Shown here piece after piece: positions 35,726 to 43,784 of a stretch of DNA of 64,000 nucleotides. The DNA comes from UBA4615 sp964399635 (lineage in GTDB: Bacteria > Pseudomonadota > Gammaproteobacteria > Burkholderiales > Burkholderiaceae_E). Under the pieces are notes generated by a model. The model saw only the letters and a program-made list of their open reading frames with translations. It did not search any database and was not told the DNA's origin. Position 1 is the first letter of the stretch. Each line of letters opens with the position of its first letter. Location of the stretch: contig CAYNRU010000001.1 in the NCBI GenBank assembly GCA_964399635.1, positions 30,792-94,791 of the forward strand. Reading direction: 5' to 3'. The position numbers and the translations under genes are program-made.

Positions 35726-36781
35726 ATGGACACGCTCACCCTCATCCGCCCCGACGACTGGCATCTCCACCTGCGCGACGGCGCCGCCCTGCAGGCGGTG
35801 GTTGCCGCGACCGCCCGGCAGTTCGCCCGCGCGATCGTGATGCCCAACCTCAAGCCGCCGGTGGTCACCGTCGGACAGGCGCTCGATTACCGCGGGCGGA
35901 TCCTCGCCGCGCTGCGCGAGACCGCTGCCGGGGAGCCCGCCTGCGCGGGCTTCGAGCCGCTGATGACGCTCTACCTGACCGACCGCACGCCGCCCGACGA
36001 GATCCGCCGCGCCCGGGAGTCGGGGGTGGTGCACGGGGTCAAGCTCTACCCGGCCGGCGCGACCACCAACTCGGATGCCGGGGTCACCTCGATCGCGGCC
36101 GTTCGCGGCACGCTCGAGGCGATGCAGGCGCTAGACATGCCGCTGCTGATCCACGGCGAGGTCGTCGATCCGGCCGTCGACGTGTTCGACCGCGAGAAGG
36201 TCTTCATCGACCAGGTGCTCGAGCCGCTGCGCCGCGACTTCCCCGCGCTGCGCGTCGTGTTCGAGCACATCACCACGCGCGAGGCCGCGCAGTACGTCGC
36301 GCAGGCGCCCGGCCCGACCGCGGCGACCATCACCGCCCACCACCTGCTGTACGAGCGCAACGCGCTGTTCAAGGGCGGCATGCGACCCCACTGGTACTGC
36401 CTGCCGGTGCTCAAGCGCGAGGCGCACCGGCGCGCGCTGCTCGAGGCCGCGGTGTCGGGCAGCCCGCGCTTCTTCCTGGGTACCGACAGCGCCCCGCATG
36501 CGCGCCACCTGAAGGAGCATGCCTGCGGCTGCGCGGGCTGCTACACCGCCCCGCACGCGCTCGAGCTGTACGCGGCCGCGTTCGACTCGGTCGGCGCGCT
36601 CGACCGGCTCGAGGGCTTCGCGAGCCTGCACGGCGCGGACTTCTACCGACTGCCGCGCAACACCGCGCGCGTGACGCTGCGCCGGGAGACCTGGACCGTG
36701 CCCGAGTCCCTGCCCTTCGGCGACGACACGATCGTGCCGCTCGCCGCCGGCGAGCCGCTCGGGTGGCGGCTGGCGCACTGA
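35726..36781 (+). CDS. pyrC: dihydroorotase (class II, PyrC)
   Basis: 351-residue zinc enzyme closing carbamoyl-aspartate to dihydroorotate in pyrimidine synthesis. First metal ligands in DWHLHLRDG, carbamylated lysine region VKLYPAGATTNSDAGV, histidines in LLIHGEV and FEHIT, and the catalytic Asp in LGTDSAPHARHLKE are all present, with the class II C-CG-C loop HACGCAGCYTAPHALELYAAAFD. Length equals E. coli PyrC. ATG 35726. Followed after 43 bases by the DUF3025 gene. Confidence 0.96.
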   Translation: MDTLTLIRPDDWHLHLRDGAALQAVVAATARQFARAIVMPNLKPPVVTVGQALDYRGRILAALRETAAGEPACAGFEPLMTLYLTDRTPPDEIRRARESGVVHGVKLYPAGATTNSDAGVTSIAAVRGTLEAMQALDMPLLIHGEVVDPAVDVFDREKVFIDQVLEPLRRDFPALRVVFEHITTREAAQYVAQAPGPTAATITAHHLLYERNALFKGGMRPHWYCLPVLKREAHRRALLEAAVSGSPRFFLGTDSAPHARHLKEHACGCAGCYTAPHALELYAAAFDSVGALDRLEGFASLHGADFYRLPRNTARVTLRRETWTVPESLPFGDDTIVPLAAGEPLGWRLAH

Positions 36782-36824
36782 GCGCGAGCCCGGCCGTGCG
36801 CGCCGCCGCCCGGCCGCGGCGTCC

Positions 36825-37652
36825 ATGACCCGGCCGCCCTGGCTCGAACCCTACTCGGCCCGGCTCGCGGCGCTCGCGCCGCTGTCGCCCGAGGGTCGGC
36901 TCGCGCGGCTCGACGGATGGGCCCGAGAGGCGGGCCTCATCACCGAGTCCGGGCGCGCGCTGCGCTTCGTGCCCGCCGACCCGCCGGCCGTGGCCGGCGC
37001 CTGGCCGGCGTCGGGCGCGTACGAGTCGCGGATCTTCGAGTCGGGCGAGGTCGCCACCCGGATCGACGGACCGGGCGCGCGCCACGACCTCTACAACGCG
37101 CTGGTGTGGCTCATCTTCCCGCGCGCCAAGGCGCGGCTCAACGCGATGCACGCCCGGGCCATCGTGGCCGACGCCGCGCCCGCTGGCGCCGCGCCGCGCC
37201 GCGGCCCGCTGCGCGACGCGGCGACGCTGTTCGACGAGAACGCCGCGCTGTGGATCGGCACCGACGCGTCCCTCGAGGCGGCGCTGCGCGCCTTCGACTG
37301 GCAGCGGCTGTTCCTCGCCGAGCGGGACCGGCTCGCCGCCGCGCTGCAGGTGCGCGTCTTCGGGCACGCGCTGCTCGAGAAGCTGGACGCGCCCTTCAAG
37401 GGCATCACCGCGCACGCCTGGCCGCTGCGCCTGGCGCCCGACGCCGAGCCCGCCGCGGTCGACGCGGCCCTCGCCGAGTCGCTCTGTACTCAGCCGCACT
37501 CGAGTCGCGCGTTCTGCCCGCTGCCGGTGATGGGCCTGCCCGGGTGGTGCGAGGCCAACCGGGATCCCGCGTTCTACAATGACACAGCGGTCTTCCGCCC
37601 GGGCCGCCGTCACAGGGGCGACGCCCCGACCGACCGAGCCGACCAGGACTGA
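36825..37652 (+). CDS. DUF3025 domain protein
   Basis: 275-residue cytosolic protein matching DUF3025: YESRIFESGEVATRIDGPGARHDLYNALVWLIFPRAKARLNAMHA is the family core, followed by LFDENAALWIGTD, GHALLEKLDAPFKGITAHAW and CPLPVMGLPGWCEANRDPAFYND. Function unknown. In betaproteobacteria it commonly follows pyrC, as here. Its stop is 4 bases before the OtnK-type kinase start. Confidence 0.88.
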   Translation: MTRPPWLEPYSARLAALAPLSPEGRLARLDGWAREAGLITESGRALRFVPADPPAVAGAWPASGAYESRIFESGEVATRIDGPGARHDLYNALVWLIFPRAKARLNAMHARAIVADAAPAGAAPRRGPLRDAATLFDENAALWIGTDASLEAALRAFDWQRLFLAERDRLAAALQVRVFGHALLEKLDAPFKGITAHAWPLRLAPDAEPAAVDAALAESLCTQPHSSRAFCPLPVMGLPGWCEANRDPAFYNDTAVFRPGRRHRGDAPTDRADQD

Positions 37653-37656
37653 CCCC

Positions 37657-38907
37657 ATGCTGCTGGGCTGCATCGCCGACGACTTCACCGGCGCATCCGA
37701 TCTCGCCAACACCCTCACCGCCGGCGGCATGCGCACGGTGCAGACGATCGGCGTGCCGCCCGAGGGCGCGGCGTCCGATGCCGACGCGGTCGTGGTCGCG
37801 CTCAAGTCACGCAGCATCGACGCCGCCGAAGCGGTCGCGCAGAGCCTCGCCGCGCTGCGCTGGCTGCGGGCGCAGGGCGTGCGCCAGGTGTTGTTCAAGT
37901 ATTGCTCGACCTTCGACTCCACGCCCGCCGGCAACATCGGCCCGGTGGCGCAGGCCCTGCTCGACGCCCTCGATGCGCCCATCGCCATCGTGTGCCCGGC
38001 CTTCCCGACCAACCGGCGCACGCTGTACATGGGGCACCTGTTCGTCGGCGACCGGCTGCTCAGCGAGAGCGGCCTGCAGCACCATCCGCTGAACCCGATG
38101 ACCGACCCCGACCTGGTCCGCTGGCTGCAGCGCCAGACAGCCCACCGCGTCGGGCTGCTGGGCCACCCGGTCGTGGCGAGCGGCGCGCGCGCGGTGCGCG
38201 ACGCGCTCGCCGCGCTCGCTGCCTCGGGCGTGCGGCTCGCGGTGGCCGACGCGATCGACGACCGCGACCTGCGCACGCTCGGGGAGGCCTGCGCCGACGC
38301 GGCGCTGATCACCGGCGGCTCCGGCATCGCACTCGGGCTGCCCGACAACTTCCGGCGCGCCGGGCTGCTGCGCCCGCAGGCCGGCGGCCTCGCGGCGGTC
38401 GGTGGCCCGGCGGTGGTGATCTCGGGCAGCTGCTCGGTCGCGACGCGCCGCCAGATCGAGCGCTACGCCGCGCATGCGCCGTCGCGCCGCGTCGAGGTCG
38501 ACGATGTGATCGCCGGGCACAGCAGCGCGGCCGCGCTCGCCGACTGGGTGCTCGCGCAGCCGCCCGGCCCGGCGCCGCTGGTCTACAGCTCGGCCGATCC
38601 CGAGACGGTCGGGGCGGCCCAGCAGCGCCACGGCGTGCAGGCGGCGTCTGCAGCCATCGAGGGCTGCCTCGGCGAGCTGTCGCGGCTGCTGCACGCGCGC
38701 GGCGTGCGCAGGCAGGTGATCGCCGGCGGCGAGACCTCGGGCGCGGTCGTGCAGGCGCTCGGCGTGCGCCTGCTCGCGATCGGCGAGGAGATCGACCCCG
38801 GCGTGCCCGCGCTCGCCGGCGTCGACCTGCCGGTGGCGCTCGCGCTCAAGTCGGGCAACTTCGGCGCCGACGACTTCTTCGACAAGGCGCTCGCCGCGGT
38901 CCGCTGA
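37657..38907 (+). CDS. otnK: four-carbon acid sugar kinase family protein (OtnK type)
   Basis: 416-residue DUF1537 kinase. The N-terminal domain starts LLGCIADDFTGASDLANTLTAGGM with the DDFTGA substrate motif, then KYCSTFDSTPAGNIGP and CPAFPTNRRTLYMGHLFVGD. The C-terminal nucleotide domain contains GSCSVATRRQIE and IAGGETSGAVVQALGV. This matches 3-oxo-tetronate kinase (OtnK), which phosphorylates C4 of 3-oxo-tetronate before decarboxylation. DenD follows 38 bases downstream, as in known tetronate clusters. OtnI and OtnC partners are absent from the window. Exact substrate inferred. Confidence 0.9.
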   Translation: MLLGCIADDFTGASDLANTLTAGGMRTVQTIGVPPEGAASDADAVVVALKSRSIDAAEAVAQSLAALRWLRAQGVRQVLFKYCSTFDSTPAGNIGPVAQALLDALDAPIAIVCPAFPTNRRTLYMGHLFVGDRLLSESGLQHHPLNPMTDPDLVRWLQRQTAHRVGLLGHPVVASGARAVRDALAALAASGVRLAVADAIDDRDLRTLGEACADAALITGGSGIALGLPDNFRRAGLLRPQAGGLAAVGGPAVVISGSCSVATRRQIERYAAHAPSRRVEVDDVIAGHSSAAALADWVLAQPPGPAPLVYSSADPETVGAAQQRHGVQAASAAIEGCLGELSRLLHARGVRRQVIAGGETSGAVVQALGVRLLAIGEEIDPGVPALAGVDLPVALALKSGNFGADDFFDKALAAVR

Positions 38908-38945
38908 GCCGGGCGCCACACCCCACTCCAGGAGACACCCACACC

Positions 38946-39938
38946 ATGAAGATGCTGATCACCGGCGGCGCCGGATTCCTCGGGCAGCAGCTGGTCGCCC
39001 GCGTGCTGGCGAGCGGCGGCCTGCGCCTGCATGACGCGGCCGGTGCGCGCGATCAGCGCGTCTCGCAAATCGTCTGCTTCGACCAGGGGCAGGGCGCCCT
39101 GCAGGACCCGCGCGTGCGCAACGTCGCGGGCGACATCTCCGACGCGCAGCAGGTGCGCGCGCTGGTCGATCGCGACACCGGCGTCGTCGTGCACCTCGCC
39201 GCCGTGGTCAGCGGCACGGCCGAGGCCGACTTCGACCTCGGCATGCGCGTCAACCTCGACGGCACACGCCATCTGCTCGAGGCCTGCCGCGCCGCGGGCC
39301 ACGCCCCCCGGGTGCTGTTCTCGAGCTCGATCGCGGTGTTCGGCGGCGCGCTGCCGCCGGTGGTCGCCGACGCCACCACGCCGACGCCGCAGGGGTCCTA
39401 CGGCATCCAGAAGCTGATCGGCGAGCTGCTGGTGCAGGACTACACCCGCAAGGGCTTCATCGACGGGCGGGCGGTGCGCGTGCCCACCGTGGTCGTGCGA
39501 CCGGGGCTGCCCAACGGCGCGGCGTCCGGCTTCGCGTCCGGGATCATCCGTGAGCCGCTCGCCGGCATCGCGGCACGCCTGCCAGTGCCCGCCGAGACCG
39601 AGATGTGGGTCGCCTCGCCGCGCGCGGTGGTCGGCATGCTGCTTCACGCGATCGCGCTGTCGCCGCAGGACTGGGGCTGGCACCGCAGCTTGAACCTGCC
39701 GGGCCTGACCGTGTCGATGAGCGAGGAGATCGCCGCGCTGCGCAAGGTGGCCGGCGACGCGGTCGCGGCGCGCATCGTGGCCGAGCCCGACGAGGCCGTG
39801 ATGCGCCTCGTGCGGACCTGGGCCGCGCGCTTCGACACCGCCCGCGCCAACGCGATGGGCTTCAGCGCCGACACCGACTTCGAGTCGATCGTGCGCGGCT
39901 ACATCGAGGACAACCCGGCCGCCGTCGCGCGCGGCTGA
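38946..39938 (+). CDS. denD: NAD-dependent epimerase/dehydratase, D-erythronate dehydrogenase type
   Basis: 330-residue extended SDR. NAD motif TGGAGFLGQQL is at residues 7-17, VHLAAVVSG follows, catalytic serine in LFSSSIAVFGG, and the YxxxK pair in YGIQKLIGELL. The sequence course (AEADFDLGMRVNLDGTRHLLEAC, RVPTVVVRPGLPNGAASGFASGIIREPL, MWVASPRAVVGMLLHAI) is that of DenD, which oxidises D-erythronate at C2. Likely co-transcribed with the OtnK-type kinase. Confidence 0.88.
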   Translation: MKMLITGGAGFLGQQLVARVLASGGLRLHDAAGARDQRVSQIVCFDQGQGALQDPRVRNVAGDISDAQQVRALVDRDTGVVVHLAAVVSGTAEADFDLGMRVNLDGTRHLLEACRAAGHAPRVLFSSSIAVFGGALPPVVADATTPTPQGSYGIQKLIGELLVQDYTRKGFIDGRAVRVPTVVVRPGLPNGAASGFASGIIREPLAGIAARLPVPAETEMWVASPRAVVGMLLHAIALSPQDWGWHRSLNLPGLTVSMSEEIAALRKVAGDAVAARIVAEPDEAVMRLVRTWAARFDTARANAMGFSADTDFESIVRGYIEDNPAAVARG

Positions 39939-39960
39939 GGCGCGCCGCGCGCCGTCCGCG

Positions 39961-40716
39961 TCAGCGGGCGAGGAAGCCGCCGTCGACGGGGTAGTACGCC
40001 CCGTTGACGAAGGATGCGCGCGGCGAGCTCAGCCAGGCCACCAGTTCGGCCACCTCCTCGGGCTGGCCGAGCCGGCCGATCGGGTGCAGCCCGATCAGCG
40101 CGGCGTTGGTGGCCGGGTCGTTCTCCATGCCCGCGATCATCGGCGTGTGGATGAAGGCCGGGCCCACCGCGTTGACGCGCACACCGCGTGCGCCGTAGTC
40201 GAGGGCCGCCACCTTGGTGAGGCCCAGTACGCCGTGCTTGGCCGCGGTGTAGGCGGGCGCGCCCGCGAACGCCACCTGTCCGAGGATCGACGCAATGTTC
40301 ACGATCGCGCCGCCCCCGGCGTCGAGCAGCGCCGGGATCTGGTGCTTCATGCACAGGAACACGCCGGTCAGGTTCACCGCGATCACCTGCTGCCAGGCGC
40401 TGGTCTCGTACTCGGCGACCGGCGCGATCGACCCGCCGACTCCCGCGTTGTTGCACGCGGCGTCGAGGCGCCCGAAGTGCCGCACCGTGCGCGCCACCAG
40501 CGTGGCGCAGTCCACCTCGCTCGACACGTCGGCGGGCACGAACACGGCGTCGCCGCCCTGCGCGTGCACCAGCGCCACCGTCTGCGCGCCGCCCGAGGCG
40601 GCCGACGGGAGGTCCGACACCACCACCTTCGCCCCCTCGCGGGCCCACACCAGCGCAATCGCGCGCCCGATGCCCGACGCACCGCCTGTAACCACGCAGA
40701 CCTTGTCCTTCAGCAT
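39961..40716 (-). CDS. short-chain dehydrogenase/reductase
   Basis: 251-residue classical SDR: TGGASGIGRAIA (residues 10-21), CNNAGVGGSIAPVAEY, catalytic serine in NIASILGQVAF, YTAAKHGVLGLTK and the terminal GAYYPVDGGFLAR. The insertion AGVGGSIAPVAEYE is common in SDRs annotated as glucose 1-dehydrogenase or 3-oxoacyl reductase-like. ATG 40716 is taken because upstream codons look non-coding. It converges on denD with a 22-base gap. Substrate unknown. Confidence 0.9.
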   Translation of the reverse strand: MLKDKVCVVTGGASGIGRAIALVWAREGAKVVVSDLPSAASGGAQTVALVHAQGGDAVFVPADVSSEVDCATLVARTVRHFGRLDAACNNAGVGGSIAPVAEYETSAWQQVIAVNLTGVFLCMKHQIPALLDAGGGAIVNIASILGQVAFAGAPAYTAAKHGVLGLTKVAALDYGARGVRVNAVGPAFIHTPMIAGMENDPATNAALIGLHPIGRLGQPEEVAELVAWLSSPRASFVNGAYYPVDGGFLAR

Positions 40717-41012
40717 CGCATCGCTCCTGTCGATCCGGAATGGGTCGATGGAACCACGCCGGCATCGCTCTCGCACTGAGCCATGTCAAGGGCACGCGCG
40801 TCGTGGGCCGCAATCCTGGCGTGTTTCGGGAAGGCGCCGCGGCCCGCCGTCCGGGTCGGCGCGCACTGGCGACACCGGCCGCCTGCGCGGCGCGCCGTCA
40901 TGGCCCGCAGCGGTCGTCGATGCGGTTCGCGGGCGTTCGATCGTCCGGACGATGTCCTCGAGTCGCCGCACCCGCCCGGCCTGCGGACGCGCGCCGCAAC
41001 GTCAGAGCGGCG
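40717..41012. other. 296-base non-coding stretch upstream of the SDR gene
   Basis: No reading frame here has codon bias, a ribosome site or recognisable homology. It contains the minus-strand upstream region of the SDR at 39961-40716 and the downstream region of the FimV-like gene, with a tandem GTCAGAGCG repeat at its right end. I see no clear promoter or hairpin. Confidence 0.5.
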
Positions 41013-41576
41013 TCAGAGCGAGGTCTGGGCAGCCGGCCGGCGTGCGCTGCGGGCCGCCTTGCGTCCCGGCGCCGGTGGCGCGGCTGCCGGTCGGGTGTCC
41101 TGCGAGGCCGTCGCCTGTGCCGCGGGTACCGTGAACTTCCAGGCCTGCGGTTCGCCCGGCTGGCCGGCCACCCGGATGGCGACCGTCAGCTCCGGTGCAT
41201 CGACCAGCTCGCGCGACTGCAAGTACACCAGGTTGCGCCTGGCGGCCTTGGAGATCGTGAACGCGCCGGGATCGGGGGCCGTCCAGCCCTCCGGCGCACG
41301 GACCGACACCACCTCGAACCGGGTCGGCGACACGCGTTCGCCGGGCGTCGAGCCGAAGGGCAGAACGAGCTTGAGCCGCTGGCCGCGCTGCGAGTGCACG
41401 CTCGGGTCGCCCAGGTCGAGCGCCTCCTCCTGCGCCAGCGCGGGCGCGCTGCAGGTCACGGCGAGCAGGGCCGCCGAGAGCAGGCGGCCCGCGGAGGGCC
41501 GGCCCGGGCGTCCGGGAAAGGGCGGGCGCGGGGCGACCGGGGTGGTCGGGGCGATCGGTGCGATCGGGTCGGTCAT
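41013..41576 (-). CDS. small exported protein resembling the FimV N-terminal domain
   Basis: 187-residue protein with a proline-rich start, then a Sec-type hydrophobic segment ending in SAPALAQEEAL. The mature part LDLGDPSVHSQRGQRLKLVLPFG, a run to APDPGAFTISKAARRNLVYLQSRELVDAPELTVAIRVAG and WKFTVPA resembles the periplasmic FimV N-terminal fold (strands ending in a conserved x-F-x-V-P element), but the LysM and acidic C-terminal parts are missing. The tail is Ala/Arg rich. Assignment by pattern only; it could equally be an unrelated beta-rich periplasmic protein. Divergent from rnpB. Confidence 0.6.
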   Translation of the reverse strand: MTDPIAPIAPTTPVAPRPPFPGRPGRPSAGRLLSAALLAVTCSAPALAQEEALDLGDPSVHSQRGQRLKLVLPFGSTPGERVSPTRFEVVSVRAPEGWTAPDPGAFTISKAARRNLVYLQSRELVDAPELTVAIRVAGQPGEPQAWKFTVPAAQATASQDTRPAAAPPAPGRKAARSARRPAAQTSL

Positions 41577-41690
41577 GGTCGGTCTCCAGCAGGGGCCGTG
41601 GCGGCGGTGCACGCAGCGAAGCGATGCGCTGCGGACGTCCCGCCACACTAGGCCGCGACGCCCGCCGCCGCCAGCGCGGCCCGCCTGCCG

Positions 41691-41719
41691 GCGACTCGGG
41701 CGGCGCGGACGGATACACT
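41691..41719 (+). promoter_or_regulatory. rnpB promoter
   Basis: -10 TACACT at 41714-41719 lies 7 bases before the mature 5' end. A partial -35 GCGACT at 41691-41696 is spaced by 17 bases. Confidence 0.55.
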
Positions 41720-41726
41720 CCGTCCT

Positions 41727-42133
41727 GGAGCGGGTCGGACGGTCGCCGGGGCATGCGAGTGCCCGGGAGGAAGGTCCGGACTCCAGCGGGCAGGGTGCTG
41801 GCTAACGGCCAGGCGCAGCAAGCGCATCCGCGAGGATGCGTCCAAGGCGACGGAAAGTGGCACAGAGAACAGACCGCCTATGTGGCCGGGCGACCGGCCG
41901 CAGGCAAGGGTGAAACGGTGGGGTAAGAGCCCACCGCGTCCCTGGCGACAGGGGCGGCACGCCAAACCCCACCCGGAGCAACACCGAATAGGCACGCGCG
42001 CGGCTTCGGCCGTCCAGGACGCCCCTCCAAGCGTGCGGGTTGGTGGCTCGAGCCTCCGGGTAACCGGAGGCCTAGACGAATGACCGTCACGCCGGGAAAC
42101 CGGCGCACAGAATCCGGCCTACAGACCCGCTCC
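41727..42133 (+). ncRNA. rnpB: RNase P RNA, bacterial class A
   Basis: Catalytic RNA of RNase P, which removes tRNA 5' leaders. The terminal P1 helix is exact: GGAGCGGGTC at 41727-41736 pairs with GACCCGCTCC at 42124-42133. Conserved elements follow in order: GGAGGAAGGTCCGGACTCC near the 5' end, GCAGGGTGCTGGCTAACGGCCAGG, GGAAAGTGGCACAGAGAACAGACCGCC, GCAAGGGTGAAACGGTGGGGTAAGAGCCCACCG, and the 3' region AGACGAATGACCGTC...CACAGAATCCGGCCTACAGACC. At 407 nucleotides the length is normal. Placement just before mraZ is usual in betaproteobacteria. Confidence 0.96.
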
Positions 42134-42187
42134 ATCTTCATTTCTCAGCTGAGCAGTTTCCCTTAAGAGACTGATTCGACACGATTT

Positions 42188-42222
42188 CGCGAGATATACT
42201 GGATATAGATCCAGTTCTCGCG
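42188..42222 (+). other. bulged 14-bp stem-loop between rnpB and mraZ
   Basis: CGCGAGA-(TAT)-ACTGGAT pairs with ATCCAGT-TCTCGCG around an ATAG loop, giving 14 pairs with a 3-base bulge. The left arm also contains a perfect-looking -10 TATACT (42195-42200). It lies 55 bases after rnpB without a T-tract, so it could be an rnpB processing or termination structure, an operator, or the start of a longer mra leader. Confidence 0.5.
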
Positions 42223-42269
42223 GATCCGCATCTAAGTGCTTGTCCCGATTGAAAAAAAGGGTCGTCAAC

Positions 42270-42298
42270 TTGACCGGGATTCCGCTTTTCCGTACAGT
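42270..42298 (+). promoter_or_regulatory. mra promoter of the division/cell-wall cluster
   Basis: TTGACC at 42270-42275 and TACAGT at 42293-42298 are separated by exactly 17 bases. It lies 92 bases upstream of the mraZ ATG and directly abuts the MraZ boxes. Confidence 0.75.
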
Positions 42299-42342
42299 GG
42301 GAAAAGGTGCAAAAAAGTGGTTGAGAGTGGGAGACGGTGCCG
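42298..42342 (+). promoter_or_regulatory. MraZ operator: 10-base-phased TGGGA-type repeats
   Basis: Five elements occur every 10 bases: TGGGA (42298), TGCAA (42308), TGGTT (42318), TGGGA (42328) and TGCCG (42338). MraZ binds TGGG-N repeats phased by 10 bases in E. coli and mycoplasmas. Here two copies are perfect and three degenerate, immediately downstream of the -10, consistent with autorepression of the cluster. Confidence 0.7.
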
Positions 42343-42390
42343 GTTCCGGCGCCGATCGACTCGATCCAGACGTTTCGTCCAAGGTAGGGA

Positions 42391-42819
42391 ATGTTCCAAG
42401 GGAGATCCGCGCTGTCACTGGACGCGAAGGGCCGCATGTCGGTCCCCACGCGGCATCGTGACGCGCTGACGCTGCAGTGCGAGGGTCGGTTGACGCTGAC
42501 CCGGCACCCCGACGGATGCCTGCTCCTCTATCCCCGGACGGTCTGGGAGTCGGTTCGCGAGCGGATCGCCGCCCTGCCGATCGGTGCGAGCGGCTGGAAG
42601 CGTTTCTTCCTCGGCAACGCCACGGACCTCGAGATGGACGGTACCGGCCGGGTGCTGATCGCACCCGAGCTCCGCCAGGCGGCGGGTCTCGGCAAGGAAG
42701 TCGTGCTGCTCGGCATGGGCGCCCATTTCGAAGTGTGGGACGCGGTGATGCTGACGGCCAAGGAAAGTGAGGCGATCGCAGGCGGCATGCCCGAGTCCCT
42801 GTCCGGCATTTCGATCTAG
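42391..42819 (+). CDS. mraZ: transcriptional regulator MraZ
   Basis: 142-residue DNA-binding protein with two AbrB-like swapped-hairpin motifs: MFQGRSALSLDAKGRMSVPTRHRD and FLGNATDLEMDGTGRVLIAPELRQAAGL, each with the DxxGR core. It forms ring oligomers that bind the phased boxes upstream and repress the dcw operon. First protein gene of the cluster; length is normal. Confidence 0.96.
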   Translation: MFQGRSALSLDAKGRMSVPTRHRDALTLQCEGRLTLTRHPDGCLLLYPRTVWESVRERIAALPIGASGWKRFFLGNATDLEMDGTGRVLIAPELRQAAGLGKEVVLLGMGAHFEVWDAVMLTAKESEAIAGGMPESLSGISI

Positions 42820-42827
42820 GCACCGCC

Positions 42828-43781
42828 TTGATCGGGTCCAGCGGGTCCGGGGCGCACCGCGCGGTGATGCCCGAGGCGTGTCTCGAGGGGCTGGCGATCC
42901 GGCCCGACGGGACCTACGTCGACGGCACCTTCGGGCGCGGTGGGCATTCGGCGGAGATCCTGGCTCGGCTGGGGCCCGCGGGGCGGCTGGTGGCGATCGA
43001 TCGCGATCCGGAGGCGGTGGCGGTCGGGCGGGGGTGGAAGGATGGGCGGTTCGGCATCGTGCAGTCGCGCTTCTCGGAGATCGCCGCGGTGCTGGATTCG
43101 CTGGGTGTCGGGCGGGTGGACGGTGTGCTGTTCGATCTCGGCGTGTCCTCCCCGCAGCTCGACGATCCGGCGCGTGGCTTCAGCTTCAGGACGGAAGGTC
43201 CGCTGGACATGCGGATGGACCCCGGTCACGGGGTCTCGGCGAGACAGTGGTTGGTCCAGGCGTCGGAACGAGATATCGCGGAGGCTCTGAGGGATTATGG
43301 GGAAGAACGGTTTGCTGTTCCGCTTGCAAAGGCGATTGCTGCTCGCTGCCGGGACTCCGGCGTCGACGCGTTCCGCACGACCCGAGAACTTGCCGCTTTC
43401 GTGGCGGGCATCGTCCGCGGCCGGCAGAAGAAGCCGGAGCTGGGCAAGGACCCGGCCACACGCACCTTTCAGGCTCTACGGATTCTCGTCAATCAAGAGC
43501 TTGAGGAGCTCGCGCTCGTCCTCGATCGGGTAATCGACCGGCTCGCGCCGGGCGGTCGCCTCGTCGTCCTCAGCTTCCACTCCCTAGAAGATCGGATGGT
43601 CAAGCAGTTCCTCGCTCGCGAGTCGGGCAGACATGCGCGTCGCGACCCGATCACGGGCGCGCCGGTGCACGACGCGCCGCCGCGCCTGCGCCTCGTCGGT
43701 CGCAGGCTGCCCGATGCGTCCGAGGTCGCCGCCAACCCGCGCGCGCGCTCGGCGGTGCTGCGCGTCGCCGAGAGGGTCTGA
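42828..43781 (+). CDS. rsmH: 16S rRNA (cytosine-1402 N4) methyltransferase
   Basis: 317-residue SAM-dependent methyltransferase (MraW) modifying C1402 in the ribosomal P site. It begins at TTG 42828, 8 bases after mraZ. Motifs: YVDGTFGRGGHSAEIL (SAM loop), AIDRDPEAVAVG, DGVLFDLGVSSPQLDDPARGFSF, GPLDMRMDP, RILVNQELEELALVL and LSFHSLEDRMVKQF. ATG 42867 (MPEACLEG) is a possible internal start, but the upstream residues GAHRAVMPEA belong to the family. Confidence 0.95.
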   Translation: MIGSSGSGAHRAVMPEACLEGLAIRPDGTYVDGTFGRGGHSAEILARLGPAGRLVAIDRDPEAVAVGRGWKDGRFGIVQSRFSEIAAVLDSLGVGRVDGVLFDLGVSSPQLDDPARGFSFRTEGPLDMRMDPGHGVSARQWLVQASERDIAEALRDYGEERFAVPLAKAIAARCRDSGVDAFRTTRELAAFVAGIVRGRQKKPELGKDPATRTFQALRILVNQELEELALVLDRVIDRLAPGGRLVVLSFHSLEDRMVKQFLARESGRHARRDPITGAPVHDAPPRLRLVGRRLPDASEVAANPRARSAVLRVAERV

Positions 43782-43784
43782 CCC

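Noticed and set aside
42144..42153. CTCAGCTGAG palindrome as the rnpB terminator
   Set aside because: A 10-base perfect palindrome with no loop cannot form a stable hairpin, and the following bases are not a T-tract.
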